Shown one piece after another: positions 10,366 through 20,099 of a stretch of DNA of 64,000 bases. Under the pieces are notes generated by a model. That model ran no database searches. It had not been told where the DNA came from and worked only from the letters and a program-made list of their open reading frames with translations. Made by a program: the position numbers and the translations under genes. Position 1 is the first letter of the stretch, and every line of letters begins with the position of its first letter. Source of the DNA: Geotrypetes seraphini (Eukaryota > Chordata > Amphibia > Gymnophiona > Dermophiidae); the NCBI RefSeq assembly GCF_902459505.1, contig NC_047084.1:311379963-311443962 (forward strand), given 5' to 3'.

Positions 10366-12205
10366 TAACATAGTAGATGACGGCAAAGAAAGACCCGAAT
10401 GATCCATCCAGTCTGCCCAACCTGATTCAATTTAAATTTTTTAAATTATTCTGCTTAGCTATTTCTGGGCAAGAATCCAAAGCTCTACTTGGTACTGTGC
10501 TTGGGTTCCAACTGCCGAAATCTCCGTCAAAACTCACTCCAGCCCATCTACACCCTCCCAGTCATTGAAGCCCACCCCAGCCCATCCTCCCCCAAACGGC
10601 CAGACACAGACCGTGCAAGTCTGCCCAGTACTGGACTTAGTTCAATATTTACTATTATTTTCTGATTCTAGATCCTCTTTGTTCATCCCTCACTTCTTTG
10701 AACTCCGTCACCGTTTTCCTCTCCACCACCTCTGTCGGGAGCGCATTCCAGGCATCCACCACCCTCTCTGTAAAGTAGAATTTCCTAACATTGCTCTTGA
10801 ATCTCCCACCCCTCAGCCTCAAATTATGTCCTCTGGTTTTACCATTTTCCTTTCTCTAGAAAAGATTTTGTTCTATGTTAATACCCTTCGAGTATTTTAA
10901 CATCTGAATCATATCTCCCCTGTCCCTCCTTTCCTCTAGGGTATACATATTCAGGGCTTCCAGTCTCTCCTCAAATGTCTTCTGGTGCAAGCCTCCTATC
11001 ATTTTTGTCGCCCTTCTCTGGACCGCTTCAAGTCTTCTTGCGTCCTTCATCAGATACAGTCTCCAAAACTGAACATAATACTCCAAGTGGAGCCTCACCA
11101 ATGACCTGTACAGGGGCATCAACACCTTCTTCCTTCTACTGGCTAGGCCTCTCTTTATATAGCTCAGCATCCTTCTGGCAGCAGCCACCGCCTTGCCACA
11201 CTGTTTTATTTGCCTTTAGATCTTCGGACACTATCACCCCAAGGTCCCTTTCCCCGTCCATACATATCAGCTTCTCCCCTTCCAGCATATACGGTTCCTT
11301 CCAATTATTAATCCCTAAATGCATTGCTCTGCATTTCTTTGCATTGAATTTTAGTTGCCAGGCATTAAACCATTCCTTTAACTTTTGCAGATCCTTTTTC
11401 ATATTTTCCACTCCCTCTTCAGTGTCTACTCTGTTACAAATCTTGATAACATCCGCAAAAAGGCAAACATTTCCTTCTAACCCTTCAGCAATGTCACTCA
11501 CAAACATTGAACAGGATCGATCCCAGCACCAAACTCACTATTCACCATTCCTTTCTCTGAGCGACTTCCATTAATCACCACCCTCTGGCGTCTGTCTGAC
11601 AGCCAGTTTCTAACCCAGTTCACCACTTTGGGTCCTAACTTCAGCCCTTCAAGTTTGTTCAAGAGCCTCCTATGAGGAACCGTATCAAAGGCTTTGCTGA
11701 AAATCTAAGTAAATTACATTTAGCATATGTCCTCGATCCAGCTCTCCGGTGACCCAAACAAAAAATTCAGTGAGGTTCATTTGGCACAATTTACCTTTTG
11801 TAAAGCCATGTGCCTCGGATCCTGTAACCCATTAGAATCAAGGAAGTACACTATCCTTTCTTTCAGCGACACTTCCATTATTTTTCCAACAACCAAAGTG
11901 AGGCTCACCGGCCTGTAGTTTCCCACTTCATCTCTATGACCACTTTTGTGAATAGGGACCACAACCGCTCTCCTCCAATCCCCAGGAACCACTCCCATCT
12001 CCAGAGATTTGTTGAACAAGTCTTTAATAGGACCCGCCAGAATCTCTCTGAGCTCCCTCAGTATCCTAGGATGGATCCCATCTTGTCCTATCACTTTGTC
12101 CACCTTCAGTTTTTCAAGTTGCTCATAAACACTCTCCTCTGTGAACGGCGCAGAATCTGTACACAGTTCTGTACACAGATTAACATGTATTTTTCTAGGC
12201 ACCAG
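10366..12205 (-). mobile_element. CR1 LINE, 5'-truncated and decayed
   Basis: Minus-strand frames give CR1 ORF2 in order: RT fingers ('QDGIHPRILRELRE', 'NYRPVSLT', 11777-12202); degenerate FADD box ('LFADVIK') with 'WQLKFNAKKCRAMHLG' and 'ERDLGVIVSEDLK' (11136-11507); then 'MPLYRSLVRLHLEYYVQFW', 'RRATKMIGGL', 'YTLEERRDRGDMIQ' (10856-11188). At least two frameshifts separate these blocks. The 3' end at 10366 has the 'TGATCCATCCAGTCTGCCC' phrase common to CR1 tails here. Inserted into the H2 miniature element. Confidence 0.85.
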
Positions 12206-12439
12206 CCAATTTAGGCACCATTTACAGAGTCTGGGCCTAAATGCTTTACAGACAGTTGGGGTGAATTCTTTGATAAATTGGTTTTATTATTTTTGGAAAA
12301 AATCTGTAATAACATGTTGATCCTGATTACAGTAGATAAAATGCATCTATCACACATGAGTAAACATTGATTGACTAAAAGATCGTTTAAACGAAGCAAA
12401 AAAAAATAAAAATGTTGGTCCACCTTGTTTATGAGGTCA

Positions 12440-12535
12440 TAAGAATGAAGGTAATGTGGTGTGCTGTGAACATGTACAGCGCTGCGTGCGTCTGGTAGCG
12501 CTATACAAAATAATTAATAATAGTAGTAGTATATG
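12440..12535 (+). repeat. L2-type 3' terminal repeat with TAGTAG tail
   Basis: 'ACAGCGCTGCGTGCGTCTGG' followed by 'AGCGCTATACAAAATAATTA' and a TAGTAG tail. The same terminus occurs at 15105-15165 and 18843-18898 (+) and 31165 and 44487 (-). Confidence 0.6.
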
Positions 12536-12570
12536 GAAATAAGCACTTGTTTTGAGTTTCAAGTTTGCTA

Positions 12571-12737
12571 AGGCCCTTTTTTACTAAGCCCTAGAAGCTT
12601 CTACTATGACCCAGGGCGCTAAATGCTCCAACACTCATAGGAATTCTATTAGCGTCGGAGCAGCATTGGAGCATTTAATGCTCCAGGCTACGTTAGAAAC
12701 TTCTACCGCTGCTCAGTAAAAGAGAGGGGGGGGGTTA
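12571..12737. mobile_element. Miniature element related to the H1 family
   Basis: Starts GGCCCTTTTTTACTAAG and ends CAGTAAAAGAG plus a G run, with an imperfectly self-complementary interior (AGAAGCTTCTAC... and GTAGAAGTTTCTA). No coding capacity. Confidence 0.5.
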
Positions 12738-12931
12738 AGTTTTCTAATGTAGAACTTTATTGTGCATTGTTTTTGCCAGAAATATGCGCTTCTTCTCTGA
12801 CGCAGCATTCCTGACACTGTGAAATGCTTGCCACTGTTGAATGAATACAGAGGGCTTGCACAATATCAGCTGAAGCATTTAAATTTGTTCTTGATTAAAG
12901 AGGTAGCGCCCCTTGATAAATTCTCTCCTTA

Positions 12932-13680
12932 GATTAGATTAGATTAGATTAAGTTTCAAGTTTATTTGTTCTTAATGAATCGCCTATTTAAATTGCTAAG
13001 CGATGTACAACATAATAAAATATACAGATAAAATATTAGTGTTAACATACAAAATGACTTTTGTTATGGGTTAAAAATTAACATACAAAATACATACATA
13101 CAAAATGACTTTTGTTATGGGTTAAAACTTACAAGAATTGTGTGGGTAAGTGGGGAGAAAGTTACAATGTTTAGATAGGAGAGAAAGAAAAACATAAAAG
13201 GAAAGAACAAAAAAAGGGGGGGGTAATTTTAGCTATTTAAGTAAAAATCGATAATTAGTATGCTAGGAATCGTAAGCATCTTTCAAGAGAAATGTTTTTA
13301 AGGTTTTTTTAAATAAGGTTAAATCTTTTAATTCTCTAATATATTGGGGTAAAAGATTCCACGATTGGGGGGGCCATAACTGAAAACATGTTGTGCCGTC
13401 TAATTCCTATAACTTTCATTGAGGGAACAGAAAGAAGATTGTGAGAAGTCGAACGGAGAGATCGTGTCGTGCTGTAAGGGATTAACCACCTGTTGATAAA
13501 TTGTGGTTCATTGAAACTCAAGGCTTTAAAAACTAAAAACAGTAATTTAAAAGTAATACGGTGGCTTACCGGAAGCCAATGGGATTTAATCAACAGGGGG
13601 GTAACATGATCATATTTTTTCGCATTGTAGATCAGTTTCACAGATCCTGCTGCCCACACATGGTCCAGCATTTTATGAAC
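12932..13680 (-). mobile_element. L2-like LINE 3' end
   Basis: Minus-strand frame 13336-13671 encodes 'KKYDHVTPLLIKSHWLPVSH' and 'LIPYSTTRSLRSTS', the L2-type reverse-transcriptase C-terminus seen at 22250-22420. The 3' UTR runs to a GATTA tail at 12932-12955. A roughly 33-bp stretch (ACATACAAAATGACTTTTGT...) is tandemly repeated near 13045 and 13098. Confidence 0.75.
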
Positions 13681-13756
13681 ATAAAACCAATGGTGGCAAA
13701 AGAATGACTGACCACCTCAGAGTGAATATTTGCCACCATCATATAATAACAAATGT

Positions 13757-13783
13757 GCTTTTTTTTTTTTTCTCCTCATATAG
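13757..13783 (+). promoter_or_regulatory. Predicted 3' splice site upstream of the first OR gene
   Basis: A long T tract then CTCCTCATATAG, with AG at 13782-13783, ten bases before the start codon. OR coding exons are usually preceded by non-coding 5' exons; the second OR gene here has a matching acceptor at the same place (ACATAG|GTGAAC). The upstream exon is not identifiable. Confidence 0.6.
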
Positions 13784-13793
13784 GTAAACTAAA

Positions 13794-14735
13794 ATGAATG
13801 AAACAAAAAGGACAAATGGAACGTCAGTCACAGGATTTATTCTTCTTGGACTTCCAAATCAGCTCCGGATACAAAACGTACTTTTCATCGTGTTCCTTTT
13901 AATATACATAGCTACTGTGACTGGAAATGCGCTGATAATTTCAGTAACCAGACTGGATCATCACCTTCACACTCCAATGTACTTTTTCCTCAGTAATTTG
14001 TCGTTCCTGGATATCTCCTATTCTTCAAGCATTGTTCCCAGAATGCTGATCAACTTCTTATCAAGCAGATATATTTCTTATCTTGGATGTACCACCCAGA
14101 TGTACGTCCATCTTTCTTTGGGTGGCACGGAATGTTTCCTCCTTGCTGTCATGGCATATGACCGCTACGTAGCGATATGTAATCCCTTACGTTACGCCAT
14201 CATTATGAACAATAAAGCGTGTATGAAGATAGCTGCAGGATCATGGATATGTGGTTTCCTGGATGCACTGGTGCACACCGTTCTCGCACTACAATTACCT
14301 TACTGTGGCCCCAATGAAATTAACCATTTCCTATGTGAAGTCCCAGCAGTGTTAAACCTTGCATGCACAGATATCTCCATTAATAAGATTGTGATTTTTG
14401 CATGTGCTATAGTAGTTGTACTCTTCCCATTTCTGTTAATCTTATTCTCCTATATTCATATTTTGTCAACTGTGCTAAGGATCCGTTCTGCTGAGGGCAG
14501 ATATAAAGCTTTTTCTACCTGTGCCTCCCATTTGATGGTAGTCACCTTATTTTACGGTGCTGTCATTTTTATGTACATGAAACCCAAGTCAGAACATTCA
14601 CAGGAGCAAGACAAAATGGCTACTCTCTTCTATAGCGTTGTAACTCCAATGCTGAACCCCATGATCTATAGCCTGAGAAACCAGGAAGTGAAGGGAGCAC
14701 TGAGAAAAGTTGTAAAGAGAAAAATATTTTGCTAA
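13794..14735 (+). CDS. Olfactory receptor, class II, intact (313 aa)
   Basis: Seven-transmembrane G-protein-coupled odorant receptor of the olfactory cilia membrane, expected to signal through G-olf. Full family length in one exon. Visible marks: N-terminal glycosylation sequons (NET at 2, NGT at 8), 'GNALIISV' in TM1, 'LHTPMYFFLSNLSFLD' in TM2, 'MAYDRYVAIC' at 120-129, 'KAFSTCASHL' before TM6 and 'PMLNPMIYSLRN' in TM7, with extracellular-loop cysteines present. TAA at 14733-14735. Start chosen because it fits the family N-terminus and follows a splice acceptor by ten bases. Closest visible relative is the gene at 55751. No breaks; likely functional. Ligand unknown. Confidence 0.95.
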   Translation: MNETKRTNGTSVTGFILLGLPNQLRIQNVLFIVFLLIYIATVTGNALIISVTRLDHHLHTPMYFFLSNLSFLDISYSSSIVPRMLINFLSSRYISYLGCTTQMYVHLSLGGTECFLLAVMAYDRYVAICNPLRYAIIMNNKACMKIAAGSWICGFLDALVHTVLALQLPYCGPNEINHFLCEVPAVLNLACTDISINKIVIFACAIVVVLFPFLLILFSYIHILSTVLRIRSAEGRYKAFSTCASHLMVVTLFYGAVIFMYMKPKSEHSQEQDKMATLFYSVVTPMLNPMIYSLRNQEVKGALRKVVKRKIFC

Positions 14736-14736
14736 G

Positions 14737-14800
14737 GACCAGAAGGTCATATTTACCCTGATGGTTTCTACTGGTGCACAGTTGTTCCCATGGCATTAGT
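14737..14800 (+). repeat. OR 3' flank, direct repeat copy 1
   Basis: GACCAGAAGGTCATATTTAC... through ATGGCATTAGT, immediately after the OR stop. The same segment recurs at 15556-15609 with a 9-base gap and a few substitutions. LINE 3' ends lie between the two. Confidence 0.7.
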
Positions 14801-15165
14801 ATGTACTCGTCTCCTCCACCGCCAACTCCAGACTCCGTCCCTTCTTTCTTGCCAAGCCATATGCCTAGAACAGGCTTCCAGAGTCAATATGTCATGCTCC
14901 GTCTCTAGCAGTATTCAAATCCAAGCTAAAAGTTCACTTTTTTGAAGCTGCTTTCAACTCTTTATGGGTCTTTATGATATATGGGTTACCTTTACCCATA
15001 TATCATTCCTTCTGCTAGAAACACCCCAACCCTGAGAGGTCCTGTCTGTCTGTCCAAATTAGATTGTAAGCTCTTCTAAGCAGGGATCATCTACTGAATG
15101 TTAAATGTACAGTGCTGTGTATGCCTTTCAGCGCTATAGAAATGATAAATAGTAGTAGTAGTCAT
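14801..15165 (+). mobile_element. L2-like LINE 3' end with TAGTAG tail
   Basis: Encodes the eroded C-terminus of an L2-type ORF ('KSKLKVHFFEAAFN'), then the L2/MIR-like phrase TTAGATTGTAAGCTCTTCTA and AGCAGGGATCATCT, the ACAGTGCTGTG...AGCGCTATAGAAATG terminus and a TAGTAG tail. 5'-truncated. Confidence 0.7.
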
Positions 15166-15424
15166 AGTACTCTGTTCCATATACAGATGATACCTATGTT
15201 TGAAAGGTATTATGGTTCACATTCTAAGACTTACATTTGGATTGTATGGTTGGAGGTTGTCAATAAGAACATTTCAGAAGTATGGGCAGTCATCATGGTT
15301 TCATGAAAAATATGACACTGACTCCCAGTTTTCAGTGACAGACAGTTGTAAAATTTTACATTACCACCAACTCTTCGGTGTATTTCTCTTCCTGCTCGTG
15401 GACAATGACAAACCCAAGAAATGC

Positions 15425-15530
15425 TGATGCTTTGTATTTTTTTTTCTTTATTTTAGCTGTTATTGTAAACCGCTCTAAAACTTACACGGAAGGCAGCATA
15501 TCAAATTATTAAATCAAATCAATCAAACCG
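15425..15530 (+). mobile_element. LINE 3' terminal fragment
   Basis: TTGTAAACCGCTCTAAAACTT... and a tail of AAATCAAATCAATCAAA. This is the 3' UTR end type shared by several L2/RTE-like LINEs; too short to classify. Confidence 0.4.
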
Positions 15531-15555
15531 ATATGCAGCTGGCTAAATGATTTTT

Positions 15556-15609
15556 GACCAAAAGGTCATATTTACCCTGATGGTGCACAGTTGTTTGCAT
15601 GGCATTAGT
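15556..15609 (+). repeat. OR 3' flank, direct repeat copy 2
   Basis: Second copy of the sequence after the OR stop codon (see 14737-14800), lacking 'TTTCTACTG'. Its presence 0.8 kb downstream suggests either a local duplication or a long target duplication around the intervening LINE ends. Confidence 0.65.
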
Positions 15610-16007
15610 TAAGTGACAATCAAATATATGCAAATTCATATGGCACTAGAATGGAAGTAGAAAATTAAAGATATCTGAAACATCTAACAAGAACAGAAAA
15701 TATTTCATGTTGTTTTCTTCTGGATTTGTACTGTTTCTAAAAACTTTAGAGGACCATGCAATATACTGATGAAAAAAGTACTTTTCTTCAAGAAACAATA
15801 CCATACCACTGGGGTGTTTACACGAAGAACATTTAAATAAGAATGTTTCCAAATTACCTGAGCAACAAAAAAGGAAGGAGGGGTCCAACCTTATCTGCAG
15901 AAAAAACCAACCAGGAACAAACAAAAACCAACTGCAGATGTGTACAAGATGCAGGCAGAATTTATTGTGACAAATATAAATTTATAAAAACCTTTTTCCC
16001 AAACAAG

Positions 16008-16053
16008 GGACCCAACACGGTCCGTGTTTCGGACAAACCTTCGTCAGGGGTCC
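16008..16053 (-). ncRNA. Hammerhead-like ribozyme motif, left arm
   Basis: Mirror of 16242-16287 on the minus strand. Same stems and core CTGACGA; the cleavage-position base is T rather than C, which still satisfies NUH. Confidence 0.55.
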
Positions 16054-16241
16054 AATATGCAAAAAGGTTTGAAAAATATGCCACAAAAAATATGGAATAA
16101 AAAATCATAAACCAAAAGGTCCAATGTGCCTTTGTGAGACGCTTTACAGGAGTTGGCGATTCTCGGCACATTGGACCTTTTGGTTTATGATTTTTTATTC
16201 CATATTTTTTGTGGCATATTTTTCAAACCTTTTTGCATATT

Positions 16242-16287
16242 GGACCCCTGACGAAGGTTTGTCCGAAACACGGACCGTGTCGGGTCC
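16242..16287 (+). ncRNA. Hammerhead-like ribozyme motif, right arm
   Basis: Stem I GGACCC pairs fully with GGGTCC; core CTGACGA; a short weak stem II (GG/CC after one extra A); GAA; stem III ACACG/CGTGT with a 3-nt loop; C before the predicted cleavage site. Similar motifs are established in Penelope-like elements. Activity not testable here. Confidence 0.65.
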
Positions 16288-16518
16288 CTTGTTTGGGAAA
16301 AAGGTTTTTATAAATTTATATTTGTCACAATAAATTCTGCCTGCATCTTGTACACATCTGCAGTTGGTTTTTGTTTGTTCCAAATTACCTGAACCACATG
16401 CTAACAATAAGAAAGTTCATCACAAGTTAGAGTATTAGAATGTATTTCACTTAAATAAAATGTAGACATAATGGCGCTGATTCTATAAAAGATGCCTACA
16501 GTTAGGCATCTAGCTTAT

Positions 16519-16658
16519 CCTCCCTTTAACAAAGCCGTGTTAGGATTTTTTAGCACCAGCTGCGGTGGTATTAGCTCTGACGCTCATATGAGCATCGGAG
16601 CTAATAGTGCCATGGCAGGAAATAAAAAAGCCTGTTTCGTAAAAGTGTGTGGGGGGGA
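16519..16658. mobile_element. Miniature element related to the H1 family
   Basis: Begins TCCCTTTAACAAAGCCGTG and ends TTTCGTAAAAGTGTGTG plus G run, with an inverted centre (GAGCTAAT.. and ATTAGCTC). Ends are degraded. Confidence 0.4.
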
Positions 16659-16782
16659 ATACATTTTTTAATTGGCTCTGATAATTGAAAGCACCATTAA
16701 AAACCTATTTTAACATTATTTTAAAAAATTAGGCCCCCTGTAATCAAGCTGCGTAAGGGTTCACAGACTGCTGCGGTAGAAG

Positions 16783-17640
16783 CTAAACTAAACTAAACTA
16801 AACCTTAGGTTTGTATACCGTGCCATCTCCACAAGCGTAGAGCTCGGCACGGTTTACAGAGTTAGGAAGAAAGGAACTCCAATGAAGGGTTATAGGAAAG
16901 GAACAAGAAGAAAGAGAGGGACAAGGGTCCCAGAGAGCAGGAGCTGTTAGATTTTTGAAAAGAGCCAAGTTTTCAGGTGTTTGCGGAATAACTGGAGGGA
17001 GTTTGAATTTCTGAGCGGAGATGTGAGGTTGTTCCAGAGTTCTGTGGTTCTAAAGGGGAGGGATGTTCCTAGTTTTCCTGCGCGGGATATACCTTTTGTA
17101 GAAGGGAATGATAGTTTCAGTTTTTGGGATCTGGTGGATTTAGGGTTAGAGGAGTTCCAAAGGAGTGGAATAACGGGAGGAAGGATGCCGTGTAGAATCT
17201 TGAAGGCTAAGCAGGCACATTTAAAGAGGACTCTGGAGTGTACTGGAAGCCAGTGGAGCTTGGACAGGAGTGGAGAGACGTGGTCGAACTTGCCTTTTGC
17301 GAAAATAAGCTTATCCGCGGTGTTCTGAATTAGCTGAAGTCTATGGAGGTTTTTCTTAGTTAGGCTTATAAAGATGGAGTTGCAATAATCCAGTCTAGAG
17401 AGGATGGTGGATTGAACAAGGACGGCGAAGTGAGAATAATGAAAGCTGGATCTTACTTTCCTCAGCATATGAAGGCTAAAGAAGCATTTTTTTTACCAAG
17501 GAGTTGAGGTGGTCATTGAAGGAGAGAGAGGAGTCTATGATGATGCCCAGGACTTTGCTTGAAAACTCGAGCTGAAGAGTGGGGCCGGAGGATAAAGGGA
17601 TGGAGGTGGGTAAATGGTCTAATATTGGGCCGAGCCAAAA
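16783..17640 (-). mobile_element. L2-like LINE 3' half, TAAAC-tail family, copy 1
   Basis: Minus-strand frame 16947-17468 (173 codons, open) encodes the reverse-transcriptase C-terminal part: 'STILSRLDYCNSI', 'RLQLIQNTADKLI', 'FDHVSPLLSKLHWLPV', 'RTTELWNNLTSPLR', ending 'KTWLFSKI'. The 3' end at 16783 is a run of CTAAA units. Upstream of the frame homology continues to about 17640 but is closed. A close copy lies at 42533-43350. Confidence 0.8.
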
Positions 17641-18025
17641 AAAGCAGAGCATAAATATTTCTTCATGAGCAAGGATTTTTAGTTACAATACCCCATGAGT
17701 GCTACTCACTATCATTCAATATGGTAATCTATTTATATAAATGTAATGAGCTGAAATGTCATTACAGAATGCATTGACTCCTTAATTAAAATGATATTAA
17801 AAAAAAGAATGTATTTCAACAATTATTTTTTTTTAAAAGAAAAACAACCTGTTTTATACTATTCAGGTATACGAGTACACTATTCCAGCAAGGATGCAGT
17901 TTTGGATTCTTACTGCTGCACCTGTGTTTTATGTCTCTAGCTGTTCATTGACTGAGTTCAGTTATCAGTGGGTGTTCAAGCTAGGGGTAATTCACCAGTA
18001 CTATGAGGGACTGGACTACTGTTTG
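17641..18025. other. No gene seen
   Basis: A/T-rich unassigned sequence without open frames of note. Confidence 0.5.
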
Positions 18026-18522
18026 GAGAGAGAGAAAGAGACAAAGAGAGACAGAGAAGAGGGATAGAGAGAGAGAAAGAGACAGAGAAGAGGGAAAGAA
18101 AGAGACAGAGAGAGAGAGAAGAGAGAAAGAAAGAAACAGAGAGACAGAGAAGAAGGAAAGAAAGAGAGAAAGAGACATACAGAGAGAGAAAGAGACAGAG
18201 AAGAGGGAAAGAAAGAGAGAGAAAGCGGCAAAGAGAGAGAGAGAAGAGAGAAAGAAAGAGACAGAGAGACAGAGAAGAGGGAAAGAAAGAGACACAGAGA
18301 GAGAGCGAGAAGAGGGAAAGAAAGAGAAAGAGACATAGAGAGAGAGACAAAGAGAGAGAGAGACATAGAAGAGAGAAAGAAAGAGAGAGAAAGAGACAGA
18401 GAGAGAGAAAGAAGAGGGAAAGAAAGAGAGAAAGAGACAGAAAGAGACAAAGAGAGACAGAGAGACAAAGAAGAGGGAAAGAAAGAGAGAGAAAGAGACA
18501 TGGAGAGAAAGAGAGAGAAAGA
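18026..18522. repeat. Purine-rich (GA/GAAA/GACA) satellite
   Basis: About 500 bp of almost pure purine on the + strand. Units such as GAGAAAGAGACAGAGAAGAG recur with 20-60 bp variation. Apparent long Ser/Leu-rich frames on the minus strand are by-products of the composition. Confidence 0.9.
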
Positions 18523-18842
18523 CTGTTAGTTGAAAAAAAACAGCAAGATGTAGCTCTTCACACAGCTGAAATCTACAAAAAAAAAATTTACAGAGCAAAA
18601 CCGCTTTCTCTTCTTCCTCTCTAATTTCCACAAATTATAAACACTGTCTAGATTAAAACTGTTTTCTATGTGTAGATATATTTTAATACTCATTAAACTG
18701 TCAAGGTGTTTAGTCTGTTTCTCATCTAGTTTTAATTGCCATCATTAAGCTGAATTCCCTTTTACAATCAGCTTTAAAAGTTCCACAAATACCCATTAGA
18801 AGATATAAAGGGGCATTTTTGATTTGATGCCTCTCGAATATT
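18523..18842. other. No gene seen
   Basis: Unassigned A/T-rich sequence. Confidence 0.5.
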
Positions 18843-18898
18843 TTAAAGCACAGTGCTGCATACATCTTGCAGCGCTATAAAAATTATAAGTAGTAGTG
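18843..18898 (+). repeat. L2-type 3' terminal repeat with TAGTAG tail, interrupted
   Basis: ACAGTGCTGCATACATCTTG then AGCGCTATAAAAATTATAAG and the TAGTAG tail. The tail is duplicated (18886-18898 and 19476-19488) by the L1 insertion that follows. Confidence 0.65.
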
Positions 18899-19475
18899 AG
18901 GAGTCTAGCCAAGATGGTGGCCTGATCACATTCGGCTGAACGCTGCAGAGCCTGGTACTAATAATGATCAAAAGGAAATCAAAGACCCAGGTTTTCCCTT
19001 CAGAACCTGGGCCACAATAACAATTACCTGGCCCGATGGACGCATTCGTTGAACGGGGACCCAAAGTAGAGCTGGAAGAGACCTCAGCGCGAAATGGAGC
19101 TGTTTCGAAAACTCCTCAGACTTCTTTCGAGGAGACCAGCTTGTCACTAGAAGAGCATAGGACTCCCCTGCCTGGTGTTGCAGGACACAGAGAGCGAGGG
19201 AAGTTTAGCAGCTGCCTCCGAGAGCTGCGAAGATGAACAGGAGGAAGAACTAGCAGTGAGGAAGGTATTGATTGCTTCAGTGACAGCTTTGCTGCCACGG
19301 GAAGCCTTGAAATTGGTGGAAGGAGTGCACAAGTTGCCTCCAGTAAATTTACCTTCAGGTACTGTGGAGCTCAAAGATATGGAATTTAAATACTCTGTAA
19401 TTCCATTGGTAAAACCGCCAGTTGTTCATTTAAATTCAATTTGGGACGCTATAAAAAAAAAAAAAAAAAAAAAAG
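18899..19475 (+). mobile_element. L1 5'-end-only insertion with A-tail and 13-bp target duplication
   Basis: Starts AGGAGTCTAGCCAAGATGGT, an L1-type 5' UTR opening, and contains frames at 19036 ('MDAFVERGPKVELEE') and 19175 ('CEDEQEEELAVRK', ending 'LNSIWDAIKK') that read like an ORF1 N-terminus. It stops at a 22-base A run. ATAAGTAGTAGTG is duplicated exactly at 18886-18898 and 19476-19488, so it arrived as a unit: an L1 copy retaining the 5' end but lacking everything beyond ORF1's start. The L1 assignment of the ORF1 start is by resemblance only. Confidence 0.65.
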
Positions 19476-19738
19476 ATAAGTAGTAGTGGAAGTAAATCCA
19501 AGCTTGGACGTTTTGCAAAGCATGCACGAAAATCTAGTAGTGAACATGACCATTTTCGAAATAGAAAAACATCTATTTTTTTTTTTTTTTTAAATGGCCA
19601 TTTCTCAGATGTGTTTTACTTCAGTTCGTCTATCTTTTTGAATCATTTTCTAAAAAAAGCACGTCCAAAGGAGAAACGCACAAAACAAGCCATTGGGATG
19701 TAGGAAGAGCCAGCATTTTTAGTAGACTAGCCATACAG

Positions 19739-20099
19739 AGTGGTGTAATAAGGGTAAGCAGCACCCGGGGTGGTGGTGCCCCTCCCCCACCCTCTTCCCC
19801 ACCCCCTCTGCCGCATGCGTGCCCCCTTCCCTTTCCCTGTACCTTTTTAACTTCTCCAGCATGAGCAGCATGCCCACTTTAGTGTTGACTCGCACTATGA
19901 TGTCACTTCCTAGGCGTGGCTCCCAGAAGTGACATCAGAGAGAGCGCCGATGCCGCCGCGGGCAGCAACTTCGCACTGGGGAAGTAAAAAAGGTAAGGGG
20001 AAAGGCAAGGAGAAGAATGGGAGGGTAGACAGGAGGAGGGGTGATGCACCCTTAGCAAAACAGTGCCCGGAGTAGACCGCCCCCTCCCCACACCACTGG
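19739..20099. mobile_element. hAT-like GC-rich miniature element nested in the above
   Basis: Short inverted ends AGTGGTGT...ACACCACT; CCATACAG duplicated at 19731-19738 and 20100-20107 (8 bp, hAT size). The host reads through across the insertion ('AGTAGACTAGCCATACAG' to 'CATCCCAGCAG'). GC-rich interior, no coding frame of note. Confidence 0.7.

Larger units (their letters stand above)
9829..12237. mobile_element. Harbinger-like miniature element (family H2) split by two LINE insertions
   Basis: Left end GGGCCAGATTCTCTAAA at 9829 and inverted right end ACAGAGTCTGGGCC at 12237, with TAA duplicated at 9826-9828 and 12238-12240. The element's own sequence is 9829-~9987, ~10238-10365 and ~12206-12237. 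The remainder is a LINE 3' fragment and a CR1. Related copies start at 37437 and 54827. Confidence 0.7.
15862..16377. mobile_element. Penelope-like element, inverted pair (hairpin) with 15-bp target duplication
   Basis: Arms 15914-16129 and 16166-16381 are reverse complements over 216 nt with only one difference noticed, separated by 36 nt. TTCCAAATTACCTGA flanks the insertion at 15847-15861 and 16378-16392. Each arm holds a hammerhead-like motif and a LINE-like AATAAATTCTGCCTGCATCT end shared with the copy at 25331-25628. No coding sequence; these are terminal regions only. Inverted and tandem partial copies with such duplications are typical of Penelope-like elements. Confidence 0.8.

Noticed and set aside
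17976-18631. Long Ser/Leu/Phe-rich frames on the minus strand and Arg/Glu-rich frame on the plus strand
   Set aside because: Produced by the purine-rich satellite at 18026-18522; no domain, only low-complexity composition.
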